NCBI RefSeq assembly: GCF_965276875.1
Contig: NZ_OZ255701.1
Coordinates: 248,001-312,000 of the forward strand
DNA length: 64,000 nucleotides
Direction: 5' to 3'
Source: Lichenicoccus sp965276875
GTDB taxonomy: Bacteria > Pseudomonadota > Alphaproteobacteria > Acetobacterales > Acetobacteraceae
In this document: in pieces, positions 1-9,205 of the stretch
Layout of the letters: each line of letters opens with the position of its first letter
Position numbering within the stretch: position 1 is the first letter of the stretch
Program-made: the position numbers and the translations under genes
The notes under the pieces: model-generated
Seen by the model: the letters and a program-made list of their open reading frames with translations, nothing else
What the model was told of the DNA's origin: nothing
The model's database searches: none

Positions 1-1137
1 ATCGCAGCCTCGGCCTGCCTGGATTGCGCCTGGCCGATACCGAAGGATCTAGCGGCAATGGTCAGGCTGGCCAGGCAAGGCCACGGTGCCGCGATGACGA
101 GCGACGGAGGTTCGGTGGCACTGGGCGTGCTCGCCGGGCCGATTTCGCTGCTGGTGGTCACCCAGCCAACCGACAAGGAAGTGCGCGCACTGAGCGTGTT
201 CATCATCCGGGTCATCGGCATCGTGCTGCTGCTCGGGGTCGGGCTGCTCGGCGTCGCCATCGGCGCCAACCTGCTGGTGACGGCGCCGCTGCAGGCATTG
301 ACGGGGGCCGTCACGCAATGGCGGCGTGCCGGCGCGTATGATCCCGGCGAGAGCAGCATGATGCCTGCCGAGCTGCGCGAACTCTCCCGCGCCTTCCATC
401 AGGCGACGCGCTCGCTTGCGACGCACGAGAGGGATCTGCGCGATGCGGGAGCCCGGCAGGAGCTGCTGATCAAGGAGATCCATCACCGGGTCAAGAACAA
501 CCTCCAGATCGTGGCCTCGCTGCTCAACCTGCAGGCCAACCGCATCCGCCAGCCGGAAGCGCGGGCCGAGTTCGCCTCCGCACGCGACCGGGTCCGAGCG
601 CTGGCGACGCTGCACCGCTATCTGTACTCCGAAGGCGAGCTGCATACCCTGAACATGCGTCAGTTCCTGCACGAACTCTGCACGCAATTGTTCCAGGCGA
701 TCGGCGAGCGGCAGGGGCGTCGTATCCAGCTCGCCATCGAGGCGCCGGAAATCGCGATGTCCACGGATCAGGCCGTCCCCTTGGCCCTGGTGGTGACCGA
801 GGCGGTCAGCAACGCGGTCAAATATGCCTTTCCTGGCGACCGTCCCGGCCAGGTGAGCGTCACCCTGATCGCGCTGCCGGCCGGACGCGCCCGCCTGGTG
901 ATCGAGGATGACGGTGTCGGCATTCCGGCCGGACGCGCCGAGACCGAAACCGGTGTGCGCGACGGGCTCGGCATTCAGCTCATCCGTGGTTTCGCGAGGC
1001 AACTCGGCGCGGAACTCGAAGTGCGTGAAGGGGCCGGGCTCGAAGAGCGTGCGGCTGTTGGCACACGATACAGCCTGACTTTCCCGCTGCATCCCGAAGT
1101 GCCGCGTGACGACGATACTGACGATGCCCCAGCCTGA
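1..1137 (+). CDS. Sensor histidine kinase, HisKA_2 type, 5' end outside window
   Basis: C-terminal part of a membrane sensor kinase; the frame is open to base 1, so the true start lies upstream. A membrane segment is encoded near bases 196-285 (VFIIRVIGIVLLLGVGLL), followed by a HAMP-like linker. The phosphoacceptor motif EIHHRVKNNLQ near base 475 is typical of HisKA_2 kinases. The HATPase has an N-box (TEAVSNAVKYAF), a G1 box (EDDGVGIP) and a G2-like GLGIQLIRG. Kinases of this class often feed PhyR-like or other response regulators, but no regulator gene is visible here. The sensory domain is not in the window, so the signal is unknown. Confidence 0.88.
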   Translation: MAASACLDCAWPIPKDLAAMVRLARQGHGAAMTSDGGSVALGVLAGPISLLVVTQPTDKEVRALSVFIIRVIGIVLLLGVGLLGVAIGANLLVTAPLQALTGAVTQWRRAGAYDPGESSMMPAELRELSRAFHQATRSLATHERDLRDAGARQELLIKEIHHRVKNNLQIVASLLNLQANRIRQPEARAEFASARDRVRALATLHRYLYSEGELHTLNMRQFLHELCTQLFQAIGERQGRRIQLAIEAPEIAMSTDQAVPLALVVTEAVSNAVKYAFPGDRPGQVSVTLIALPAGRARLVIEDDGVGIPAGRAETETGVRDGLGIQLIRGFARQLGAELEVREGAGLEERAAVGTRYSLTFPLHPEVPRDDDTDDAPA

Positions 1138-1236
1138 AAATGCGGCCCTGAAGATGCCGGCGATTGACATGAAGCTTTGGCAAGAACCCGGCCCCGCGGT
1201 TGTCGCCAGCCGGCTTTGTCGCCACTACTCAGGGCC

Positions 1237-2961
1237 ATGAGCGCGAACCGGACGGCGATCAAAGGGTGGACCCGAGCGCAATCGCGTCTCGGTCGACGAA
1301 ACGCATTCCCCGTCGTGCTGCTCGGATTGCTGGGCACCGCCTGCGCGCTGTTGCAAGTTGCCTGCATCGCCTGGGTGCTCGCAGCCAGCCTGACCGCGTC
1401 ACACGCCACGGCCGCCTTGTCACCGTCGCTGCCCACCACCCTGGTCGCGTTCATCATTGCTGCCGTCCTGCGGGCGCTGTTGCAGGTGCTCTCCGAGGTC
1501 CAGGCCGCGCGCGCCGGGATGCGTGCGCGCACACGGCTGCGTCGCAGTACCCTGGGCAGCATCCTGGCGGATGGCCCGCGTCTGCTTCGCGCCAACCATA
1601 GCGGCGCCTTGGCGGCCCTCGCCGTCGATCGCATCGAGGCTGTGGACGGGTTCTTCTCGCGCTACCTTCCAGCCGCGACACTGGCTATGGGGGCGCCGCT
1701 TCTGGTGCTGATCGCGGCCTGGTTCGCGCAGCCGCTGGCGGCACTTGTGTTGCTCTGTTGCGGGCTCGCGGTGCCGGTGATGCAGGCGCTGTTCGGCATC
1801 GGCGCCGCCGTCGCCGCGCGCCGCCAGTTCCAGGCGATGTCACGGCTGCAGACCCGCTTCGTCGACCGTATGCGCGGCATTGCCACCATCGTGCTGGCCG
1901 GACGCACCGAGGACGAGGCGAGCCGGCTGGCCCTCGCCGCCGACGAGCTGCGCGTGCGCACCATGCGGGTGCTGCGTGTGGCGTTCCTGTCCTCCGCCGG
2001 GCTCGATTGCGCGATGGCTGTCGCCATCATCGTCATTGCCGTACATGACGGCGCGCTGTTCCTCCATCCGGGCTCTGCCGTGTTGCTGACCGTGCCGCAT
2101 GCCTTGTTCGCGCTGCTGGTGGTCCCCGAATTCTTCGCCCCCCTGCGCAATTTCGCGCTCGCCTATCAGGACCGCGCACAGGCGGCGTCCTGCGCCGAGG
2201 GCCTCGCCGAACTGCCCATGGCCAGTACGCCCGCGGTGGCGCCGCACCGCATCCCGCCACCCCCGCCGGGTGGCGTCAGCCTGGTGTTCGAGAATGTCAG
2301 CTTCGCCTGGGAGTCTTCGCGCGGCCTGGCGCTGGACGCGCTCAGCTTCCGCCTCGATCCGGGCGAGACGCTATTGCTGGTCGGCCAGTCCGGTTCCGGC
2401 AAGTCCACGGTCATCGAGATGCTGCTCGGCTTCATCACACCGGATCGCGGCCGCGTGCTGATCGACGGCAACGATCTGGCGAGCCTGGATCCCGCGGCAC
2501 TGTCCGGGCTGGTCTCATGGATTGGGCAAAAGCCGTTGTTGTTCGCCGGTTCGCTGCGCGAGAACATCCTGTTTGCCAGGCCCGACGCCGATGCGGCGGC
2601 CCTCGACGCAGCGCTCCATGTCGCGGCCCTCGAGACGGTCGTGGCCGACCTGCCAAACGGGCTCGACACGCGGCTCGGCGAGGGCGGCTACGGTCTCTCC
2701 GGCGGCCAGGCGCAGCGGGTCGCCATCGCGCGGGCGGTGCTGCGCGACGCGCCGCTGCTGCTGCTCGACGAACCTACAGCCCATCTCGACCCCGAAACCG
2801 AACGCGCGGTGTTCGACAGCCTGCGCCACCTGGCGCGTGGACGCAGCGTGCTGATGGCGAGCCACTCGGCTGCCGCCCATACGCTCGGCGGCCGCCGAAT
2901 TGAACTTCGCGACGGCAGGCTGGTAGCCCACGCCGAGCCGCGGCTGGGCGTGGCGTCGTGA
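1237..2961 (+). CDS. cydD: Thiol reductant ABC exporter subunit CydD
   Basis: Half of the heterodimeric CydDC exporter, which moves cysteine and glutathione to the periplasm and is needed for cytochrome bd assembly. The N-terminal half has about six membrane segments. The nucleotide-binding domain shows Walker A GQSGSGKST (about residue 383), signature LSGGQ (about 487) and Walker B LLLLDEP (about 507). The ATG at 1237 is preferred; a TTG at 1177 would add 20 unconserved-looking residues. The stop overlaps the next gene's start by 4 bp, so the two are translationally coupled. No cydAB is nearby. The similar ABC half-transporter families cannot be excluded by motif alone, but the paired arrangement supports CydDC. 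Confidence 0.85.
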   Translation: MSANRTAIKGWTRAQSRLGRRNAFPVVLLGLLGTACALLQVACIAWVLAASLTASHATAALSPSLPTTLVAFIIAAVLRALLQVLSEVQAARAGMRARTRLRRSTLGSILADGPRLLRANHSGALAALAVDRIEAVDGFFSRYLPAATLAMGAPLLVLIAAWFAQPLAALVLLCCGLAVPVMQALFGIGAAVAARRQFQAMSRLQTRFVDRMRGIATIVLAGRTEDEASRLALAADELRVRTMRVLRVAFLSSAGLDCAMAVAIIVIAVHDGALFLHPGSAVLLTVPHALFALLVVPEFFAPLRNFALAYQDRAQAASCAEGLAELPMASTPAVAPHRIPPPPPGGVSLVFENVSFAWESSRGLALDALSFRLDPGETLLLVGQSGSGKSTVIEMLLGFITPDRGRVLIDGNDLASLDPAALSGLVSWIGQKPLLFAGSLRENILFARPDADAAALDAALHVAALETVVADLPNGLDTRLGEGGYGLSGGQAQRVAIARAVLRDAPLLLLDEPTAHLDPETERAVFDSLRHLARGRSVLMASHSAAAHTLGGRRIELRDGRLVAHAEPRLGVAS

Positions 2962-4649
2962 GCGCCCGCACCCGGCCACGCAAGCTTGCCGCTCCGCTGC
3001 TGGCGGTGCTGGCACTCTGGCGTGGCCAGACCGCGGGCCTGGCCCTCGGGGTCGTGGTGTCGGTGCTGGCGCTGCTGTTCGGGCTGGCTTTGCTCGCGGT
3101 GTCGGGCCTGCGGCTCGCCGGCACCACGGTCGGCTTGCTGCTTGTCTCGGGATGGCTGCTGCGTGGCTTCGGCACCGGCCGCGTGGTGCTGCGCTACGGC
3201 GAGCGGCTGCTCACCCATGGCGCCACCTTCCGGGCGTTGGCCGATCTGCGCGTCTGGTTCTTCCGCAGGCTCGCCGCCAGTGCTGCGGGGGGGCTGGGGT
3301 TCCGGCGCACCGGCGATGCGCTCTCAAGGCTGGTCGGCGACGTGGAGGCCCTGGACGGGCTGTATCTGCGCCTGTTGCTGCCGCTGTGCGGCGCCCTGGT
3401 CAGCCTGCCGGTGCTCGCGCTGCTGATCGGACGCAGCGCCCCGATCCTCGCACTGGTCGTCTGCCTGCTGTTCGCCGCAAGCGCGTTGCTGCTGCCTTGG
3501 CTGGCCGCGCGACGCTCTGCCAGGATTGGCGGCACTACCGCCGAGGCCATGGCCGGCCTGCGGATCGCGATACTCGACACGATCACGGGCTTGCGCGAAT
3601 TCCGCGCGTTTGGGGCCGAGCGCCGCACGCTCGCCGGGGTCGAGGCGTGCGAGGGCCGCCTGCTGTCGGCGCAAGCCGGGTTGGCCCGGCAGTCCGCCGC
3701 CGCCGGTGCGGGCGCGTTCCTGTGCAGCCAGGCGGCGGTCCTGTGCGTGCTCGCGGCGGCGGCCGGGATCGGCTTTGCCAGATTGCCGCCGCTTACCGCC
3801 GTGCTGGTGCTGTTCGTAATGCTGGCGGCGTTCGAGGCGGCATCCGGCTTGGTGCGCGCAGGCGTGCTGGCCGGTCACATGGCGCACGCGGCGTCGCGCG
3901 TGCTGCAGATCGGCGACCACCCGCTTCCGGCGCAAGCGCGCACCACACCGGCCCCAGGGCTGGCGCCGATGCCGGCTGACATGTCCGTGCGCTTCGATGC
4001 CATCCGGTTCGCCTGGAGCGAACAGCCGGCTCGGGCTCCGGTGTTCGATGGGCTGTCCCTGCGCATCCCACCCGGCGCGCGCGTCGGCCTGCTCGGGCCG
4101 TCCGGGTCCGGCAAGTCGAGCCTGGCAGCCCTGCTGCTGCGGATCGCAACACCGCAATCTGGCCAGATCAGCATCGGCGGGATCGACATCGCCCGGCTCG
4201 ACGAGGCCACGCTGCGCCGGAGCATCGCCTGGCTCGGCCAGGACAGCCATCTGTTCGACGACTCGATCCGCAACAATCTGGCTCTCGGCCGCCCGGACGC
4301 CAGCGAGGCGGAACTGTGGTCGGCGCTGGAGCAGGCGCAGATCGCCGATCTGGTGCGCGGCCTGCCGGACGGCCTGGACTCCTGGCTGGGCGAGTCGGGC
4401 GCGCGCGTCTCCGGCGGGCAGGGTCGGCGTCTGGCGCTGGCGCGCGTTCTGCTGTCGGCAGCACCCATCCTGATCCTGGACGAACCCTGCGCCGGCCTCG
4501 ATGCCGACACCGAACGCGCCTTCCTCGCGACCCTCAACGAGGTCGGGCGCGATCGCAGCATGATCCTGATCCTGCATCGCCTGACCGGCGTCGAACGTCT
4601 CGACCGTGTCTGGCGCCTGCAGGACGGCAAGGCGCTCGCCACGGCTTAA
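2958..4649 (+). CDS. cydC: Thiol reductant ABC exporter subunit CydC
   Basis: Partner of CydD: a fused transmembrane-ATPase half-transporter of 563 residues. It starts at a GTG overlapping the cydD stop (GTGA). The nucleotide-binding domain has Walker A GPSGSGKSS (about residue 380), signature VSGGQ (about 484) and Walker B LILDEPCAGLD (about 504). The N-terminal half is strongly hydrophobic, with about six predicted membrane helices, and contains a GTGRVVLRYGERL stretch typical of CydC. The two subunits would form one inner-membrane exporter of reduced thiols. Confidence 0.87.
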   Translation: MSARTRPRKLAAPLLAVLALWRGQTAGLALGVVVSVLALLFGLALLAVSGLRLAGTTVGLLLVSGWLLRGFGTGRVVLRYGERLLTHGATFRALADLRVWFFRRLAASAAGGLGFRRTGDALSRLVGDVEALDGLYLRLLLPLCGALVSLPVLALLIGRSAPILALVVCLLFAASALLLPWLAARRSARIGGTTAEAMAGLRIAILDTITGLREFRAFGAERRTLAGVEACEGRLLSAQAGLARQSAAAGAGAFLCSQAAVLCVLAAAAGIGFARLPPLTAVLVLFVMLAAFEAASGLVRAGVLAGHMAHAASRVLQIGDHPLPAQARTTPAPGLAPMPADMSVRFDAIRFAWSEQPARAPVFDGLSLRIPPGARVGLLGPSGSGKSSLAALLLRIATPQSGQISIGGIDIARLDEATLRRSIAWLGQDSHLFDDSIRNNLALGRPDASEAELWSALEQAQIADLVRGLPDGLDSWLGESGARVSGGQGRRLALARVLLSAAPILILDEPCAGLDADTERAFLATLNEVGRDRSMILILHRLTGVERLDRVWRLQDGKALATA

Positions 4650-4714
4650 GGTTCCACAGACCGGACTATTGCGGTAACAAGCTGGTGATCGCGGTTTGGA
4701 GGAGTCTCGCCATA

Positions 4715-5101
4715 ATGCGCCGTCTGCCGTTGCTGCTCGCCGCCTGCGGTGCGCTGTCTGCCTGCGCCTATTTCGAGGGGGGCGCTTTGGGCCGCAAGTA
4801 TGTGGTGTTCTTCGGCCGCGACTCCGCCTCGCTTGACCATGCCGCGCGTGGGGTGGTCGCGCGCGCGGCCGATGCCGCAGCCGACAACCCGGCACTGGAT
4901 TTGCTGGTGGAGAGCTACGCCGGGGCCAACGGCCCGGTCGATGCGGATGAGGCGCTGGCCACCAGGCGTGGCGACGTCGTCGCCGACGCGCTGCGTGCCG
5001 ACGGGGTGGCGGCCAACCGTATCCAGCTGCGCCCGCGGCCACCCTCGAACGAGAACCCGGGTATCGCGGCCCGGCGGGTGGAAATCGATTTCGGCAACTG
5101 A
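4715..5101 (+). CDS. OmpA-like lipoprotein
   Basis: A 128-residue exported protein. The start is fixed by a strong GGAGGAG ribosome-binding site at 4698-4704. A short signal peptide ends in lipobox LSAC (Cys17), so the product is probably a lipoprotein. The rest resembles a small OmpA/MotB peptidoglycan-binding domain: a VVFFGRDSASLD strand, ALATRRGDVVADALRADGV, and a final RRVEID. It lies 5 bp upstream of recQ, but a functional link is unlikely. Residues that bind diaminopimelate in classic OmpA domains could not be checked by alignment. Confidence 0.7.
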   Translation: MRRLPLLLAACGALSACAYFEGGALGRKYVVFFGRDSASLDHAARGVVARAADAAADNPALDLLVESYAGANGPVDADEALATRRGDVVADALRADGVAANRIQLRPRPPSNENPGIAARRVEIDFGN

Positions 5102-5105
5102 ACCC

Positions 5106-6929
5106 TTGAATGCCCCAGGGGATGCGGAAACGCGCGACCCGCTCGCTGTGCTGTCGCGGGTGTTCGGCTTCAGCGCCTTTCGCGGTCTGCAGGAGGCCGC
5201 GATCGGCCGGGTGATGGCAGGCGGCGACGCGTTGCTGCTGATGCCCACTGGCGGCGGCAAGAGCCTCTGCTATCAGATCCCGGCCCTCTGCCGGCCCGGC
5301 ATGGGTCTGGTGGTGTCACCGCTGATCGCGCTGATGGACGACCAGGTCGCCGCCTTGCGCCAGCTCGGCGTCAATGCCGCCGCATTGCATTCCGATCTCG
5401 AACCTGACCATGCGGCCAGGATTCGCGCCGATCTGTCGGCGGGTCGGTTGGACCTGCTCTACGTCTCGCCCGAGCGGCTGCTGGCCGCCGGCATGCTGGA
5501 TCGTCTGGCGCGGCTGGAGATTTCGGTGATCGCCATCGACGAGGCGCACTGCGTCTCCGCCTGGGGCCATGAATTCCGTCCCGAATACCGCGCCCTGGCG
5601 CGACTGCCGCAGGCGCTGCCTGGCGTGCCTCGCATCGCACTCACCGCCACCGCTGATGCGCGCACACGCGGCGACATCATCGAGGCGCTGGCGATGCCTG
5701 AGGCGGAGGTGCTGGCGGCGAGCTTTCACCGCGAAAACCTGCATATCGCGGTGCGCCCAAAAGGCGGCGAACTCAAGCAGCTTCTCGACACGCTGGACCG
5801 GCAGCGCGCGGGCACGGGTGCCGCAATCGTCTATTGCGGCAGCCGCAACAAGACCGAGCGGGTGGCGCGCGCCCTGCGCGAGCGCGAATGGCCGGCGATC
5901 GTCTTTCATGCCGGAATTTCGCCGCTGGAAAAGCGCGCGGCCCTGGCGCGTTTCCGTGCCGGCGAGGCGGTGGTGGTGGTGGCGACGATCGCATTTGGCA
6001 TGGGCATCGACCGGCCGGACGTGCGCTGTGTGGTGCATCTGGACATGCCGGATAGCCCCGAGGGCTACTACCAGCAGATCGGCCGTGCCGGACGCGACGG
6101 CGAGCCGGCGGCGACCCTGCTGCTCTATGGCGGCGAGGACATCGCGCGCGCGCGGCACTGGCTTGAGCAGTCGACCGCGCCGCCCGCGCAAAAGCGGGTC
6201 ATGGGCCAGCGGCTGGAGGCGATGATCGGCCTCACCGAGACCACCGGCTGCCGCACCCGCGCACTGCTGGCCTGTTTCGGCGAGCAACTCGCCCAGGATT
6301 GCGGCCATTGCGACAATTGCCGCGACGGCGTGGCGCTGTTCGACGGCACCATCGCCGCCCAGAAGGTGCTGTCGGCGATCTATCGCACCGGCCAGCGATT
6401 CGGCGCCCTGCACATCGTCTCGGTGCTGCGCGGCAAACAGACCGACATGGTCGCGAAATACCAGCACGACCGGCTGCCGCTCTACGGCATTGGCAAGGAG
6501 CGGCCGGACGGATTTTGGCGAAGCGTGATCCGCCAGCTCGTCGCGCGCGGCGCGTTGCGCACCGGCGACGGCGAGTACGCCACCCTGGCGCTGAACGACG
6601 CTGTCGCCCGGCCCATCCTGCGCGGCGAGGCGGCCTTGATGCTGCGCGAGGACCCGGTCGAGGCGGCAGCGCCGCGCATGGTCCGTGCGAGCCTCGACAC
6701 CATGCTCGACCCCGACGCGCAGGCGCGCTTCGAGGCGCTGCGGGCCTGGCGCCTGGAGGAGGCGCGGGCGCAGTCGCTGCCGCCCTACGTCATCTTCCAC
6801 GATTCCGTGCTGCGCGACATCGCCCAGCGCAATCCTCCGGACGCTACGTCCCTCGGCACGATCAAGGGCGTCGGCGCCTCGAAGCTGGAGCGTTATGCGG
6901 ACAAGGTGCTGAGCCGGCTCGGCGGTTAG
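5106..6929 (+). CDS. recQ: ATP-dependent DNA helicase RecQ
   Basis: A 607-residue 3'-5' DNA helicase for recombination and replication-fork repair. The TTG start at 5106 gives the usual RecQ N-terminus just before the FGFSAFRGLQ motif; a GTG at 5160 is an alternative. Visible motifs are Walker A MPTGGGKSLCYQ (about residue 46), DEAH with HCVSAWGHEFRPEY (about 145), motif III TATA, motif VI QIGRAGRDG, a zinc-binding cysteine cluster (CFGEQLAQDCGHCDNC), a winged helix and a C-terminal HRDC domain. Length and domain order are normal. Confidence 0.95.
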   Translation: MNAPGDAETRDPLAVLSRVFGFSAFRGLQEAAIGRVMAGGDALLLMPTGGGKSLCYQIPALCRPGMGLVVSPLIALMDDQVAALRQLGVNAAALHSDLEPDHAARIRADLSAGRLDLLYVSPERLLAAGMLDRLARLEISVIAIDEAHCVSAWGHEFRPEYRALARLPQALPGVPRIALTATADARTRGDIIEALAMPEAEVLAASFHRENLHIAVRPKGGELKQLLDTLDRQRAGTGAAIVYCGSRNKTERVARALREREWPAIVFHAGISPLEKRAALARFRAGEAVVVVATIAFGMGIDRPDVRCVVHLDMPDSPEGYYQQIGRAGRDGEPAATLLLYGGEDIARARHWLEQSTAPPAQKRVMGQRLEAMIGLTETTGCRTRALLACFGEQLAQDCGHCDNCRDGVALFDGTIAAQKVLSAIYRTGQRFGALHIVSVLRGKQTDMVAKYQHDRLPLYGIGKERPDGFWRSVIRQLVARGALRTGDGEYATLALNDAVARPILRGEAALMLREDPVEAAAPRMVRASLDTMLDPDAQARFEALRAWRLEEARAQSLPPYVIFHDSVLRDIAQRNPPDATSLGTIKGVGASKLERYADKVLSRLGG

Positions 6930-7885
6930 GCCGTCGCCCGCACCGGGTCGTCCGTACGGCGCCTGGGTGCGCGCATGAACCTGCGGGCAATTCGTACCAG
7001 GGTGGGCATCGTCGTCGGGCGCAGCAGCCTGGGGTCGTAGCCGCTGAAGCGCCGGTCGTTCTCATCCAGGCACACACTCATCAGTTCGCTTAGGCCGATC
7101 TCCTCGGCGCTGACCGCCTTGGCGCCGTTTACGGTAAAGTTGTGGTCTTCCGCGACTTTCTTGCCGTCCGCGTCAATGCCGCGGGCGATGCCAATCCGCT
7201 CCCAGCCCAGGAACACCCAGACCGCGGCGACGCGCAGTTCGAACAGCGGCCGCTTCCAGGCGGGCATAGTACGACGGTGCCAGGCGAGCCAGTTCGCAAA
7301 CAGCAGGATATGGCGGCATTCCTCCTGCATCACCGGCTCGAATGTGTCGACCAGCGGTTGCGGGAACAGCCCCGAGCGGCGCGCCATCTCGAACAGGCCA
7401 AACGCGAAGAAGCTGTCGATACATTCGCTGAAGCCGGTGACCAGATAGGCCCACTCGGCGTCGCGCGGGGCCGCGTAGTCCGGCTCGCGGGCGAGCGGGA
7501 TGCCGTAGAAGGCGACCATCCGCGAGAGCACCTCCTTGTGGCGGTTCTCCTCCCAGGCGTTCAGGCCGATGGCCTGGCTGAGCGCCGCATCGTCGAGCAT
7601 GTCGGCATAGGCCTTCATGCGCAGCCGGGCCTTGCCCTCGGTCTGCACCGCGATGTCCCAGATCGGCAGCGCCGTGATCCGGGCCAATGCGTCGTCGTCC
7701 AGGGTTGGCCAGTCGATGACCGAGGGTTTGTACGGGTTGAAGGTCTCCTGGAACATCGCGCACATGGCGGCCTTGTGCGCGTCCGAGCCGATCGGCAGCC
7801 GGCCGTCCTGGGGGCTGCGCCAATGACGTGCGTCGTGGTCGGCCTGTGCGATGGCGGCACTGCTCGGGATCGGTGATGCTGTCAT
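6926..7885 (-). CDS. Ferritin-like domain protein
   Basis: A 319-residue protein of the ferritin-like helical-bundle class. Helices carry EENRHKE and EECRH, typical carboxylate/histidine ligands of a di-iron centre, with a further FSECIDSFFAFG helix between them. The ATG at 7885 is chosen because the mRNA has GGCGGAGAG just upstream; the longer frame begins with unconserved sequence. The gene converges on recQ and overlaps its 3' end by 4 bp. The substrate is unknown; it could be an oxygenase, an iron-handling protein or a rubrerythrin relative. Confidence 0.7.
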   Translation of the reverse strand: MTASPIPSSAAIAQADHDARHWRSPQDGRLPIGSDAHKAAMCAMFQETFNPYKPSVIDWPTLDDDALARITALPIWDIAVQTEGKARLRMKAYADMLDDAALSQAIGLNAWEENRHKEVLSRMVAFYGIPLAREPDYAAPRDAEWAYLVTGFSECIDSFFAFGLFEMARRSGLFPQPLVDTFEPVMQEECRHILLFANWLAWHRRTMPAWKRPLFELRVAAVWVFLGWERIGIARGIDADGKKVAEDHNFTVNGAKAVSAEEIGLSELMSVCLDENDRRFSGYDPRLLRPTTMPTLVRIARRFMRAPRRRTDDPVRATA

Positions 7886-8115
7886 GGTGCCGGCTCTCCG
7901 CCTGAGTTGAATGACCTGGACCAGATGGTGGTGCCCGCGGCGATTTGTAGCCCTTGTCAGCCATCCGGGCCGGGCGCATTGAGGGGCGACTGGGCGGGTG
8001 CGTGGACGGTGCTCTAATTGCTTGATCGCAAGGACCATTTGCCCGGTCAAGGGTTTCGCCTCAAGGCGGACCCCGTTGCATCCGCGAACTGCACGGTCGA
8101 GGACCTCAGACTTTT

Positions 8116-8631
8116 ATGCGTTGCCCGTTTTGCGGTCATGACGATACGCAGGTCAAAGACAGCCGTCCGAACGAGGACTCCGCGGCGATTAGGCGGCGGC
8201 GCTTCTGTCCGACCTGCGGCCAGCGATTCACCACCATCGAGCGGGTGCAGTTGCGCGAACTGGCGGTGATCAAGGCGGACGGGCGACGGGTGCCGTTCGA
8301 ACGCGACAAGCTGGCCCGCTCGATCCGGATCGCGATGCGCAAGCGGCCGATCCCCGAGGAGCGCATCGAGCGCATCGTCAACGGCCTGGTGCGCCAGCTT
8401 GAGGCTTCCGGCGAGAACGAAATCCCGACCAAGCAGCTCGGCGAGCTGGTGATGGACACGCTGCGCGAGGTCGACGCGGTCGCCTATGTCCGCTTTGCCA
8501 GCGTCTATCGCGATTTCCGCGAGGCGCGCGATTTCGAGATCATCCTCGGCTCGTTGTCCGAGCTGCCGCTCGCTACAGCCGCAGAGGCGGCGCCGGCCGA
8601 GGCTGGACCTGTCGAGGCAAAGAGCCGATGA
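8116..8631 (+). CDS. nrdR: Transcriptional repressor NrdR
   Basis: A 171-residue Zn-ribbon/ATP-cone repressor of ribonucleotide reductase genes. The zinc ribbon uses Cys3, Cys6, Cys31 and Cys34 (MRCPFC and RFCPTC). The ATP-cone follows from about residue 49 (VIKADGRRVPFERDKLARS), with the conserved VDAVAYVRFASVYRDF ending. The first gene of a compact nrdR-nusB-thiL block; the rib genes that often sit between nrdR and nusB in alphaproteobacteria are absent here. The 230-bp upstream gap shows no clear NrdR box. Confidence 0.95.
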   Translation: MRCPFCGHDDTQVKDSRPNEDSAAIRRRRFCPTCGQRFTTIERVQLRELAVIKADGRRVPFERDKLARSIRIAMRKRPIPEERIERIVNGLVRQLEASGENEIPTKQLGELVMDTLREVDAVAYVRFASVYRDFREARDFEIILGSLSELPLATAAEAAPAEAGPVEAKSR

Positions 8632-8638
8632 AGCGGGC

Positions 8639-9175
8639 ATGACCGGGACCGAACCACCCTCTGCCGCACGCCCCCCGGCCCCAGGCCGCGCGCGCACCCG
8701 CACCCGCACCGCGGCCCGGGTGGGGGCAGTGCAGGCTCTGTTCCAGAGCGAGCAGGGGGCCGAGAACCCGGAGTCGGTCATTGAACAGTTCGTCCGCCAC
8801 CGGCTCGGCGAACTGCCTGGGACCGGCGGCTACGAAGAGGGCCGGGTGCCGGACGCCGACGTCGTCCTGTTCAACCGCATCGTCCGCGCGGCAGTACGCG
8901 AGCAGGACCGGCTCGACGGCTTGCTGAGCGAGGCGCTGCCGGTGGAGTGGCCGCTGGCCCGGCTCGATCCGGTGTTGCGCGCCCTGTTGCGCGCGGCGGG
9001 TGCCGAGCTCTCGATGTCCGACGGGCCGCCCGGTCGGGTGGTGATCAACGAATATCTCGACGTGGCGCACGGCTTCTTCTCTGGTGACGAGCCGCGCATG
9101 GTCAACGGCCTGCTGGACACCATGGGACGCCACCTGCGGCCCCAGGACTTCGCCCAGCCGCCTGGTGCGGCATGA
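8639..9175 (+). CDS. nusB: Transcription antitermination factor NusB
   Basis: A 178-residue all-helical RNA-binding antitermination factor that acts with NusE on rRNA leader transcripts. Recognised by ARVGAVQALFQSEQG at the start, the central PLARLDPVLRALLRAAGAEL, and VVINEYLDVAHGFFSGDEPRMVNGLLD near the end. The ATG at 8639 lies 7 bp after the nrdR stop; the N-terminal proline/arginine-rich stretch is an extension. It shares a transcription unit with nrdR and thiL. Confidence 0.92.
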   Translation: MTGTEPPSAARPPAPGRARTRTRTAARVGAVQALFQSEQGAENPESVIEQFVRHRLGELPGTGGYEEGRVPDADVVLFNRIVRAAVREQDRLDGLLSEALPVEWPLARLDPVLRALLRAAGAELSMSDGPPGRVVINEYLDVAHGFFSGDEPRMVNGLLDTMGRHLRPQDFAQPPGAA

Positions 9176-9205
9176 CGATGCCCGGCTGGCGTTGACCTGC
9201 TGGCA

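Noticed and set aside
49..1170. Long minus-strand frame opposite the sensor kinase
   Set aside because: It is antisense to a clear HisKA_2 kinase with all boxes; long antisense frames are common at this GC content.
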